A stretch of 14,882 bases of DNA from JAUIAI01 sp963976885 (GTDB lineage: Bacteria > Pseudomonadota > Gammaproteobacteria > Burkholderiales > Burkholderiaceae_E): the NCBI GenBank assembly GCA_963976885.1, contig CAXBNM010000088.1, forward strand, positions 1 to 14,882. The letters run 5' to 3'. The notes below the pieces were generated by a model. It had not been told where the DNA came from. It worked only from the letters and a program-made list of their open reading frames with translations, and searched no databases. Below, in pieces: positions 7,982 to 14,310 of the stretch; the stretch's first letter is position 1; every line of letters begins with the position of its first letter. Both the position numbers and the translations under genes were made by a program.

Positions 7982-8847
7982 TGACTGCGGAGAGCCCCTT
8001 GAGTCTGAAGCAAGTCAGCAGCAACAAGTCGTTTGGCGGGACGCAATACGTCTACCAGCATGAGTCAACCGAAACCGGCACCCCGATGCGTTTTGGCGTG
8101 TTCGTGCCGCCGCAGGCGGCCGCCGGCAAGGTGCCGGCCTTGTACTGGTTGTCGGGGCTGACCTGTACCGAAGAGAACTTCATCGTCAAGGCCGGCGCGC
8201 AGCGCGTGGCGGCCGAACTGGGCATCATCATCATCGCGCCCGACACCAGCCCGCGCGGGCTCGGTTATGCCGGTGAAGACGACTCTTACGACTTCGGTAC
8301 CGGCGCTGGTTTCTACCTCGACGCCTTGCGCGAGCCCTGGAGCAAGGGCTATCGCATGTACTCGTATGTGACGCAGGAGTTGCCGGCGCTGGTCAATGCC
8401 AACTTTGCCGTCGATCCGGCGCGGGTCGGCATCTTCGGTCATTCCATGGGTGGGCACGGCGCGTTGACCATCGCCATGAAAAACCCGTCGGTGTTTCGTT
8501 CGGTGTCGGCGTTCGCGCCAATCTGCGCGCCAAGCCAGGTGCCGTGGGGCCAGAAGGTGTTCTTGCAATACCTGGGCGACGATCGTGCAACCTGGGCGCC
8601 CTACGATGCCACCGCGCTGGTGGCCACCACCGGCTGGCAAGGGCCGCCGCTGCTGATCGATCAGGGCGAAGCCGATGATTTTCTGGCCGAGCAACTCAAA
8701 CCGCAACTGCTGGCCGCCGCGGCCAAAGAGCATGGCGTGCCGGTCGAACTCCGAATGCAGTCGGGTTACGACCACAGCTATTTCTTCATCGCCAGCTTCA
8801 TGGAAGACCATCTGCGCTTTCATGCGAACAATCTGAACGCTGCCTGA
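7981..8847 (+). CDS. fghA: S-formylglutathione hydrolase
   Basis: This 288-residue esterase-D type alpha/beta hydrolase splits S-formylglutathione to formate and glutathione, the second step after FrmA. The catalytic triad can be read: Ser155 in GHSMGG, Asp232 in GEADDFL, and His265 in GYDHSYFF. The family block LYWLSGLTCTEENF (55-68) is also present. Its ATG overlaps the frmA TGA in the sequence TGATG, so translation is probably coupled; there is no separate strong ribosome site. Two hairpins follow the stop, so the two-gene unit ends here. Neighbour and motifs agree, leaving little doubt about the function. Confidence 0.96.
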   Translation: MTAESPLSLKQVSSNKSFGGTQYVYQHESTETGTPMRFGVFVPPQAAAGKVPALYWLSGLTCTEENFIVKAGAQRVAAELGIIIIAPDTSPRGLGYAGEDDSYDFGTGAGFYLDALREPWSKGYRMYSYVTQELPALVNANFAVDPARVGIFGHSMGGHGALTIAMKNPSVFRSVSAFAPICAPSQVPWGQKVFLQYLGDDRATWAPYDATALVATTGWQGPPLLIDQGEADDFLAEQLKPQLLAAAAKEHGVPVELRMQSGYDHSYFFIASFMEDHLRFHANNLNAA

Positions 8848-8858
8848 TGCGTTCAGCA

Positions 8859-8878
8859 AGCCGGCCTTCGGGCCGGCT
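8859..8878 (+). terminator. Perfect 8-bp GC stem with UUCG tetraloop after fghA
   Basis: AGCCGGCC, TTCG, GGCCGGCT forms a perfect stem with a very stable UUCG loop, starting 12 bases after the fghA stop. It lacks its own T-tract and probably protects the 3' end or acts together with the terminator just downstream. Confidence 0.6.
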
Positions 8879-8879
8879 G

Positions 8880-8912
8880 ACGCTGCGCGGCAATCGCCGC
8901 CAGCGTTTCTTT
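8880..8912 (+). terminator. Intrinsic terminator of the frmA-fghA unit
   Basis: The stem is ACGCTG plus GCGGC pairing with GCCGC plus CAGCGT around an AATC loop, with one bulged C at 8886. It is followed at once by TTCTTT (8907-8912). It separates the formaldehyde unit from the Fur-type promoter that begins 13 bases later. Confidence 0.8.
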
Positions 8913-8924
8913 GCCCGCTCATCC

Positions 8925-8953
8925 TTGCAAATGATAATGATTCGCATTAAGAT
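8925..8953 (+). promoter_or_regulatory. Fur-box promoter of the hemP unit
   Basis: A -35 (TTGCAA, 8925-8930) and a -10 (TAAGAT, 8948-8953) are separated by exactly 17 bases. The 19-bp Fur box AATGATAATGATTCGCATT (8930-8948) fills that spacer; its arms match as inverted repeats at 7 of 9 positions. Iron-loaded Fur bound here would block RNA polymerase, so the unit should be switched on by iron shortage. The leader to the hemP start is about 83 bases. Confidence 0.85.
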
Positions 8954-9042
8954 TGATGCATCAGTCATTTGCGCACGCCCAGTGCCTGTTATTCAGCCTT
9001 GAATCGACCGGACGGCTGCGCCCTGCTGCATAGGAGAGCGTC

Positions 9043-9237
9043 ATGACTACTGGCATCGAAACCCATCCGCGCGCCGAGCTGGCTCCCGTCCTGCCGTCGC
9101 AGACCGAGGCGCCGGCCCGGCGCTGGTTGCGCAGCGAGCAATTGCTGGGCAACGCCAGCGAAGTGGAAATTCATCACGGTGCCAGTGTGTACCGGCTGCG
9201 CCAGACGGCGCAGGGCAAGCTGATTCTCACCAAGTAG
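9043..9237 (+). CDS. hemP: Haem-uptake protein HemP/HmuP
   Basis: This 64-residue basic peptide ends YRLRQTAQGKLILTK, the hallmark of the HemP/HmuP family, after RWLRSEQLLG and EVEIHHGASVYRL. HmuP-type proteins are small regulators needed for full expression of haem-receptor genes in several proteobacteria; others are simply called haem-uptake protein. AGGAGAG lies seven bases before the ATG, and the Fur-box promoter is just upstream. Unusually, no TonB-dependent haem receptor or haem ABC transporter follows. The next genes encode a tiny membrane peptide and a TPR-like protein. If it activates a receptor gene, that gene lies outside this window. Confidence 0.92.
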   Translation: MTTGIETHPRAELAPVLPSQTEAPARRWLRSEQLLGNASEVEIHHGASVYRLRQTAQGKLILTK

Positions 9238-9251
9238 GTCAGCCCGACCGT

Positions 9252-9276
9252 GTGCCCGGGCCATGCCTGGCGGCAC
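9252..9276 (+). other. Bulged hairpin between hemP and the small membrane ORF
   Basis: GTGCC pairs with GGCAC and GCCA with TGGC around a TGCC loop, with CGG bulged on the left. There is no T-tract. It could limit read-through or stabilise the hemP message; support is structural only. Confidence 0.25.
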
Positions 9277-9307
9277 GAATCATTCACCGCATCCGGACAT
9301 CGAACTC

Positions 9308-9397
9308 ATGAATCGTTATCTACGCCTGGCCGCTGAATGGCTGTTGTTTCTGGCGGTACTGGCCGTGATCTGGGTGCTCGTGCCTTTGCAGGCTTAG
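9308..9397 (+). CDS. Small single-span membrane peptide (29 aa)
   Basis: The ORF encodes a basic N-terminus (MNRYLR) followed by an almost wholly hydrophobic helix, WLLFLAVLAVIWVLVPL, and ends LQA. This is the pattern of a one-span inner-membrane peptide with its N-terminus inside. It lies 70 bases after hemP and 27 bases before the TPR-like gene, in the same direction, in an otherwise unexplained gap. An in-frame ATG at 9263 would give a 44-residue form. No strong ribosome site precedes either start. I do not recognise a family, and length alone does not prove that it is translated. Confidence 0.45.
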   Translation: MNRYLRLAAEWLLFLAVLAVIWVLVPLQA

Positions 9398-9424
9398 GCC
9401 GGCAGCCGGTCGGGAGAGGGATTG

Positions 9425-9952
9425 ATGTTGATTGATATCGCGTTTCGCGATGACGCCGGGAATGATGACCGCGCCGATGCGGAACAGCATTGGCAGCGCC
9501 TGACCACGCAGGGCAATGCGTTGTTCAGGCTTGGTGACTGGGATCATGCCCTGGCCTTGTACGAGCACGCCCGTTCTCTGGCGCTCAGCCGCTTTGCTCA
9601 TTGGCCGCACGCCGAGCGTGCGGTGGCTGCGGTCGTGGTCAGCTATCTGAATCTGTCTGAAGCGCTGGCGCGGGCCGGGCGCATCGATGAAGCCTCGGCC
9701 GTGTTGTTCGAGGTGCATGGCGCGGTGTTGCGGGCGGTCGATGATCCGCATCTGAAACCGGCCATTCGCCAGGCGGCCCAGCGCAACCTGCGCGAAAGCT
9801 ACGGCGCCGTGCTGCGCTTTCAGGAGCTCCATGGCGAGCGGGCCGAGCTGGCGCGACTGGCCCGGCAAAGCGGCGCCTGCCTGGTGGCGGCGACGCTGCC
9901 GCCCGGCATCGGTCCGTCTGGCATGCCGGGCGGCGCACCCACCTTGCACTGA
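9425..9952 (+). CDS. TPR-like helical-repeat protein of unknown function
   Basis: The 175-residue product has TPR-type helices, clearest at about residues 26-50 (LTTQGNALFRLGDWDHALAL, a good TPR helix pair). A second helical pair at about 66-95 (VVSYLNLSEALARAGRIDEA) is followed by more amphipathic helix. There is no signal peptide or membrane segment, and the C-terminus is a Gly/Pro-rich tail. TPR folds usually mediate protein binding, so a partner or adaptor role is likely but unnamed. ATG at 9425 is preferred over the in-frame TTG at 9422 because GGAGAGGG ends four bases before that TTG, giving better spacing to the ATG. It is probably co-transcribed with hemP and the membrane peptide, and so iron-regulated. 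Confidence 0.75.
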   Translation: MLIDIAFRDDAGNDDRADAEQHWQRLTTQGNALFRLGDWDHALALYEHARSLALSRFAHWPHAERAVAAVVVSYLNLSEALARAGRIDEASAVLFEVHGAVLRAVDDPHLKPAIRQAAQRNLRESYGAVLRFQELHGERAELARLARQSGACLVAATLPPGIGPSGMPGGAPTLH

Positions 9953-10003
9953 AAGCGGCGCGCGCACCAGGCCTGCGTCGCTGTCATTATTTCGGGAGAA
10001 AAC

Positions 10004-10612
10004 ATGTCTCAAACGTCGCCTGCTCTTACCACCGCCCAGACCAGTGCGCTGGCAATGCTGATGTCGCGCCAGTCTCGTTGGCCGCTGGTAGCACCCGCGC
10101 CGACCGAGGCGCAACTGCATCGCGTGCTTGATGCTGCCGTGCGCGCCCCCGATCATGGGCGCCTGCAGCCCTGGCGCTTCGTGCTGATTCGGGACGCGCA
10201 ACGTGCCGCTCTTGGCGATGTGTTCGTGGCCGCCGCGCGCGCCCGCGATGCCGAGGGTGACGCCGAACGCTTTCGTGTCAAAGCCATGGCCGCCCCGTTG
10301 ATCATCGCGCTGGTTGCGCACTTGCAGCCCGGCCACAAAGTGCCGGAAAGCGAACAACTGCTGGCGGTCGGCGCGGCCACCATGAACATGCTCAACGCCT
10401 TGCATATTCTCGGCTACGGCGGCTTCTGGGCTACCGGTCTGAACAGTCGCGATGCCCATGTCCAGCAAGCGCTGGGCCTGAGCGACACCGAACAATTGCT
10501 CGGCTTTCTGTATGTCGGCACGCCGAAGGAGCGTTGGCGTCCGGTCGAGCGGGCCAAAGGAAAACGCTTTGCCCGGGACTGGGTGCCGCAGCCGGTCGAT
10601 GCGGTTTGCTGA
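10004..10612 (+). CDS. YdjA-type nitroreductase family flavoprotein
   Basis: The 202-residue protein belongs to the small nitroreductase family of FMN-dependent NAD(P)H oxidoreductases and resembles E. coli YdjA. Family blocks include SRQSRW (21-26, FMN phosphate contact), RAPDHGRLQPWRFV (47-60), HKVPESEQ (111-118), GYGGFWATG (137-145), and LLGFLYVGTP (165-174). The physiological substrate of YdjA-type enzymes is not settled. GGGAGAA precedes the ATG. The gene follows the TPR-like gene by 51 bases in the same direction, with no terminator between them, so it may belong to the Fur-controlled unit. A flavin reductase activity releasing iron from haem or ferric complexes is conceivable but unproven. 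Confidence 0.9.
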   Translation: MSQTSPALTTAQTSALAMLMSRQSRWPLVAPAPTEAQLHRVLDAAVRAPDHGRLQPWRFVLIRDAQRAALGDVFVAAARARDAEGDAERFRVKAMAAPLIIALVAHLQPGHKVPESEQLLAVGAATMNMLNALHILGYGGFWATGLNSRDAHVQQALGLSDTEQLLGFLYVGTPKERWRPVERAKGKRFARDWVPQPVDAVC

Positions 10613-10652
10613 AACCGGCCGCCGCGCGCTGACCCTGCGAACTGCCGCGAGG

Positions 10653-10680
10653 CCGTAACAATCCATCCTGCTTGTTACGG
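10653..10680. terminator. 9-bp perfect inverted repeat between convergent genes
   Basis: CCGTAACAA and TTGTTACGG are exact reverse complements separated by 10 bases. They lie 40 bases after the nitroreductase stop and 28 bases past the DUF2325 stop read on the minus strand. The position suits a bidirectional terminator, but the stem is only moderately GC-rich and has no T-tract on either side. Confidence 0.4.
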
Positions 10681-10690
10681 TACTGCCTGC

Positions 10691-10725
10691 TACTGCGTCG
10701 TTGCGTTGTTACTGCGTCATTGCGT
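10691..10725. repeat. Imperfect direct repeat at the 3' end of the DUF2325 gene
   Basis: TACTGCGTCGTTGCGT (10691-10706) and TACTGCGTCATTGCGT (10710-10725) differ at one base and are 19 bases apart. The second copy includes the stop codon and last codons of the DUF2325 gene. A shorter TACTGC also occurs at 10681. This looks like a small local duplication. Confidence 0.6.
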
Positions 10726-12034
10726 CGGCTGCGTTCTCGGTCGGTGCCGCGTTGCGCTCGCAGCGCGCACAGTTGCGCAGACCTTCAATGAACGAACTCA
10801 GCCCCGACGATTCCAGATACACGCAGGGCTTGCCGGTCCGCCGGCAATGCTTCTTGACGCGCCAGTAAGCGCCATGACTGATGTGTCCGGCCTGGCAGAC
10901 CACGACATCGGCGCCACTGAGGGCCGGGTCGAGCCGGTTCATCGCTTGCTCCAGGCCGCCATCGTGATGCTCGAAGCGTGCGCCCAATTGCTCCACCGCT
11001 TGCCGATATGAGCCAATGGTGCGGGGCATGCCGCCCACGCACAACACCCGCTGGCCCGCAAGGTGTTCGTCGGTCTGCGTCATCGGGTCGGGCCGGTCGG
11101 TCTGCGCGGCCGTCGCTTTGATGGGTTCGGGGGGAGCGGTGCGCGCAGCCAGTTCGCCGCGCAGTGCCTCGTTGCCCGCCATGGCGTCGGCATGCATGCG
11201 TTGCAATCGGCTCAGTTCGCGGCGCAGCGTCTGCAACTCGGTCTGCAGGCTCTGATTCATTCGGCTCAGCTCGGCCGTGTCCACGCGCTGGTGGCGCATT
11301 GCATCGACTTGTTCGCGGCGCATCGCGTGGCGTTCGATCTTCAACTGCTCGAGTTCGTCGGTCAGGCGCTGAATCTGTTCGTGATGTCTGGCGGTGGCTG
11401 CGGCCGTCTGGGTGCGTGTTTGCTGCAAGGTCTCACGCAACTTTTCCAGCTCGGCGCGCTCGGCGCGGGCCAGACGCAGCCCGGCATGGCTGAGTGCGGC
11501 ATTCTGATGCTGCAGCAGATGAATGTCGGCGTAGATCTGATCTTCGGCGGCGCCATCGCAAAGCGGATGCGTCAGACTGGCCCACAGCGCACCAGCCACC
11601 CGGCCGTTCTGCGTGTCCGTGCGCCAGCGGGCCAGCAACTCGCCAACGCTGCTGATGCGCGCCAACGCCTGAATGGCCGTTTTGTAGCGCCGGTTCAACT
11701 CCCGATCAATCATGCGCGAACCATCGTTGCGATCCGCACAGGCGCACACCATCGAGGTATGCAGTTCGAAGTCGGTCATGGCATGAGTTTCGGGGACTCG
11801 TCGCATCAGTCGGCGAACCTCATCGGTCGAAAAGCAGACCCCGATGATCGGGCAATGCAGCCGCGCCGCCAGATCCCAGATACGCAGACGGCGCGACGGG
11901 CCGTTGGTCTCAAGCGGCTCGCTGCGCATCCCGAGGTTGGTCATGACTGGTTGCTTGTGGCGCTGATCGGCCAGTGCCGGGTTGGTTGACAGCAAAGCGG
12001 CATTCAGCGGCTTGAGTTGAGGTGACAAACACAT
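10709..12034 (-). CDS. DUF2325 domain protein with central coiled coil, predicted Fur-regulated
   Basis: The 441-residue protein has three parts. The N-terminal conserved region (about 50-175) contains HCPIIGVC (His60, Cys61, Cys67), FELH, and THPLC. A long charged and Gln-rich coiled coil spans about 185-300. The C-terminal DUF2325 domain (about 330-418) contains VLCVGGMPR, VVCQAGHISHGAYWRVKKHC and PCVYLESSGLSSF, and the tail carries NCARC, a CxxC pair at 422-425. DUF2325 has no established function; the Cys/His pattern suggests metal or redox chemistry. The family also occurs fused to such helical regions. ATG at 12034 is chosen, with alternatives TTG at 12040 and ATG at 11944; none has a clear ribosome site. 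A Fur-box promoter lies about 85 bases upstream, so expression should rise in iron shortage. Confidence 0.85.
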   Translation of the reverse strand: MCLSPQLKPLNAALLSTNPALADQRHKQPVMTNLGMRSEPLETNGPSRRLRIWDLAARLHCPIIGVCFSTDEVRRLMRRVPETHAMTDFELHTSMVCACADRNDGSRMIDRELNRRYKTAIQALARISSVGELLARWRTDTQNGRVAGALWASLTHPLCDGAAEDQIYADIHLLQHQNAALSHAGLRLARAERAELEKLRETLQQTRTQTAAATARHHEQIQRLTDELEQLKIERHAMRREQVDAMRHQRVDTAELSRMNQSLQTELQTLRRELSRLQRMHADAMAGNEALRGELAARTAPPEPIKATAAQTDRPDPMTQTDEHLAGQRVLCVGGMPRTIGSYRQAVEQLGARFEHHDGGLEQAMNRLDPALSGADVVVCQAGHISHGAYWRVKKHCRRTGKPCVYLESSGLSSFIEGLRNCARCERNAAPTENAADAMTQ

Positions 12035-12079
12035 GAGCAAGGTATCCGACGCAGACAGGCATTGCCGACCGCTACCAGC

Positions 12080-12093
12080 CGAACCATGGTTCG
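12080..12093. repeat. 14-bp perfect palindrome in the DUF2325 leader
   Basis: CGAACCATGGTTCG is its own reverse complement. It lies in the predicted 5' leader between the Fur-type promoter and the start codon. It could bind a dimeric regulator or form a short hairpin in the RNA; nothing else in the sequence assigns it. Confidence 0.5.
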
Positions 12094-12120
12094 CGCGGTA
12101 AGACGGGCGGGGCTGGACAG

Positions 12121-12149
12121 ATACTAATGCGAATCATTCGCATTGACAA
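12121..12149 (-). promoter_or_regulatory. Perfect-palindrome Fur-box promoter of the DUF2325 gene
   Basis: On the minus strand TTGTCA (12149-12144) and TAGTAT (12126-12121) are spaced by exactly 17 bases. The spacer is occupied by AATGCGAATCATTCGCATT (12126-12144), a perfect inverted repeat of two 9-bp arms around one base, in the Fur-box pattern. Another half-site, AATGCG, sits at 12151-12156. The architecture is the same as at the hemP promoter. On the plus strand only antisense of the DUF1513 gene lies ahead, so the DUF2325 gene is the evident target. Confidence 0.85.
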
Positions 12150-12181
12150 GAATGCGCCGACTTCATGCGTTGCAAGTTCGG

Positions 12182-13303
12182 TCAGCCCTGAGCCGGGCCT
12201 TGCAAATAGCGCATGTGGTTGTCCCAGTGCAAGCGGGCCACTGTCAGCTCGCCGGCGGTCTCGGTGCCGCCGTCGGCCAGATCGCGCACTTGCCCGGTAC
12301 CGCTGCTGACCAGCAGTTCGCCGTCCGGCTTGAACGCCACCCCGCAGACATCGGCCATTGGCGTTGGCGGCTGCAGCCCATTGGTGGTCAGATCCCAGAG
12401 CACGAACGAGCCGCCACGCGGCGAGGTTGCACAGGCCAGTGCCTGATCGGGCGCAATGCGGACACTGCCGATATAGCCGGCCAGTGCGCGCCAGACTTCG
12501 CTGTCAGTGTCGGGCAGGCGCAGATGCGCGTCGTCGGCATGATGGCGCGCCAGCAGGGGTGGCATCGCCAGCCGCGGGGCGCCTTCAAATTGCATCGCCA
12601 GCACGATTTCACCGTGCTCGGTGGCATCCATGTGCCGGATGCTCAGTTGCGGATCGGGGGCGGTCCATTCGCCAAGGAGCTGGCCACTGGCCAGATCGAC
12701 ATAGCTCAATGTCGAGCGCATGGAGTCCAGGTTGAGATTACGACCCGGTTTGTCCGGATGGGTCAGGATGCCGCCATTGGCAATGGCCAGCGTCTTGCCG
12801 TCGGCCAGCATCAGCATTTCATGCGGGCCAATACCGTGCGAGGCGAACTCGCCAAGCGTCTGCCAGTTGCTGGCGTCGCGCACGCCGATGACGCCGCGCC
12901 CGTTTTCGTAATCGTTTTCGGTGGTCAGCACCAGGCCGTCGGGGGTGAAGGCGGCGTGGCCTTCAAAGTGCCGGCCGGGGCCGGCTTCAAAACGGGCGCG
13001 GATGGTGCAATCGGCGATGTCGACCACCCAGGCGCGTCGCCCGGGACGCCGTTCCATCACCAGCAGCTGTTGGCCCGATGGCGTGGGGACCAGATCGTGG
13101 GCGCGGGCCGGCAGGGTGCAGGTCGGCCCCAATTGCAGGTCGGCCTCGATGCGGGCCAGTCCGCGACCGCCATCAAAGCGTTGAAAGGGGGCAAACAGCG
13201 CGGCGCCGTTGGCGGGCGAGGCGGCAACATCGGCACCCAGCAATGGGCTCAGGGCCAGGCTTTGCAGCAGGAGCCGGCGTGCAGGCGAAACGGAATCGGT
13301 CAT
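12182..13303 (-). CDS. DUF1513 domain protein, probably exported by Tat
   Basis: The 373-residue product begins with SPARRLLLQSLALSPLLGADVAA-like sequence: twin arginines, a hydrophobic stretch, then an Ala-rich cleavage region. This fits a Tat or Sec signal. The rest resembles a beta-propeller-like DUF1513 protein, with repeats around HDLVPTPSGQQLLVMERRPG, FTPDGLVLTTENDYENGRG, GIGPHEMLMLADGKTL, and VCGVAFKPDGELLVSSG. From memory, DUF1513 genes commonly stand at the end of imelysin (insulin-cleaving-peptidase-like) and di-haem oxidoreductase iron-uptake clusters. Here none of those partners is adjacent; the upstream neighbour is an ion channel 40 bases away. The molecular function is unknown. 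The start ATG at 13303 fits the signal peptide, though no strong ribosome site is visible. Confidence 0.85.
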   Translation of the reverse strand: MTDSVSPARRLLLQSLALSPLLGADVAASPANGAALFAPFQRFDGGRGLARIEADLQLGPTCTLPARAHDLVPTPSGQQLLVMERRPGRRAWVVDIADCTIRARFEAGPGRHFEGHAAFTPDGLVLTTENDYENGRGVIGVRDASNWQTLGEFASHGIGPHEMLMLADGKTLAIANGGILTHPDKPGRNLNLDSMRSTLSYVDLASGQLLGEWTAPDPQLSIRHMDATEHGEIVLAMQFEGAPRLAMPPLLARHHADDAHLRLPDTDSEVWRALAGYIGSVRIAPDQALACATSPRGGSFVLWDLTTNGLQPPTPMADVCGVAFKPDGELLVSSGTGQVRDLADGGTETAGELTVARLHWDNHMRYLQGPAQG

Positions 13304-13343
13304 CGGAACGAAGGTGTCTGGTGAGTACGGTTAACGGCCCACT

Positions 13344-14201
13344 TCAGCGATTGGTAGACGTGCCGGCCATTGCGCTCAGCGTTTGCTGCAATTGTTGCAC
13401 CTCCCGGCGCAGCGCGGCAATGTCGTCGCGGGTCAGCGCGTGCTGATCATCCACATGCTGGGTGGTTTCGAGACCGGCTTCGAGCATTTCCTGATCGTGT
13501 TCGGCCTGAATGGCGTTGACGATCACCGCGATGAACAGGTTGAGCATCGTGAAAGTGGCGATCAGGATGAACAACACGAAAAAGATCCACGCCTGCGGAT
13601 AGGCTTCGATCACCGGCCGCGCAATACCCATCGACCAGCTCTCGAGTGTCATCACCTGAAACAAGGTGTAGGCGCTTTCGCCGAGCGTGCCGAACCAGTG
13701 CGGAAATTGTTCGCCAAACAATTTGGTGGCAATTACCGCACCGATATAAAAGATCAGCGCCATCACCATGATCACCGAACTGAGCCCGGGAATGGCCCCC
13801 AGCAGCCCGCCAACCACCCGGCGCATCGAGGGCACCAGGGTCAGGATGCGCAAGGCCCGCAAGATGCGCAGCGCGCGCAGGACGGCAAGCGGTCCGCTGG
13901 CTGGAATCAGCGCAATGCCGACGACGATGAAGTCGAACAAGCCCCAGGGATCTTTGAAGAAGGCCAGGCGATGGGTGAAGATGCGCAGCGCAATCTCCAC
14001 CACAAACACCGCCAGAATTGCCGTATCGAGCACTTGTAGAAGCGTGCCGTAGCGGGCCATGATCGGCGCATAGGTTTCCAGCCCGAGAATGATCGCGTTG
14101 ATCAGAATCAGGCCGATGAGGATTTTTTCGGTACGCGGATTGGCGAGCAGACTGGCCAGTCCGGCGTGGCGGGCCGGGGCCTGGTCGAGAGCGTTGGTCA
14201 T
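13344..14201 (-). CDS. Voltage-gated sodium channel, NaChBac/NavMs type (ion transporter)
   Basis: The protein has one six-helix voltage-gated channel domain that would assemble as a tetramer in the inner membrane. Numbering from an upstream ATG at 14273 (309 aa): S1 about 50-68, S2 about 78-99, S3 about 110-125, S4 about 130-150 with gating arginines 133, 136, 139 and 142 at three-residue steps, S5 about 157-185, pore filter TLESWSM at 209-215, S6 about 228-253, and a C-terminal coiled coil at about 282-302. The filter glutamate in TLESW is the sodium-selectivity signature, and TLESWSM equals the NavMs filter as I recall it. I chose ATG at 14201 (285 aa) because the extra 24 residues look non-conserved and a hairpin lies in that stretch. 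No clear ribosome site supports either start. Confidence 0.9.
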   Translation of the reverse strand: MTNALDQAPARHAGLASLLANPRTEKILIGLILINAIILGLETYAPIMARYGTLLQVLDTAILAVFVVEIALRIFTHRLAFFKDPWGLFDFIVVGIALIPASGPLAVLRALRILRALRILTLVPSMRRVVGGLLGAIPGLSSVIMVMALIFYIGAVIATKLFGEQFPHWFGTLGESAYTLFQVMTLESWSMGIARPVIEAYPQAWIFFVLFILIATFTMLNLFIAVIVNAIQAEHDQEMLEAGLETTQHVDDQHALTRDDIAALRREVQQLQQTLSAMAGTSTNR

Positions 14202-14250
14202 GATGAGCAAGGCGCCGTGCGGGGCGCTGTTAAAAGCTGGCGTTGATCGA

Positions 14251-14265
14251 GGGCTTGCAAAGCCC
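14251..14265. other. Short hairpin upstream of the channel gene
   Basis: GGGCTT, GCA, AAGCCC forms a 6-bp stem between the DUF3750 stop and the preferred start of the channel gene. It has no T-tract. It argues mildly against translation starting at 14273 and may mark the end of the DUF3750 message. Confidence 0.35.
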
Positions 14266-14310
14266 GCCATCATAAGGCCAGTGCATGGCGCTTGGTGTTG
14301 CCGAGGGTCT

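Noticed and set aside
9320..10666. 448-codon minus-strand open frame opposite the TPR-like and nitroreductase genes
   Set aside because: The plus-strand genes have ribosome sites and family motifs; the antisense product is low-complexity and basic.
11063..11989. 308-codon plus-strand open frame opposite the DUF2325 gene
   Set aside because: The minus-strand frame carries the DUF2325 domain and a coiled coil and has its own promoter; the plus-strand product resembles no family.
12018..12087. Short upstream reading frame starting inside the leader palindrome of the DUF2325 gene
   Set aside because: It has no ribosome site and is out of frame with the main gene; kept only as a remark in the leader finding.
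12143..13324. 393-codon open frame on the plus strand opposite the DUF1513 gene
   Set aside because: The minus-strand frame matches a known family with a signal peptide. The plus-strand product is a Gly/Gln/Arg-rich antisense translation typical of GC-rich DNA, and its start overlaps the Fur box.
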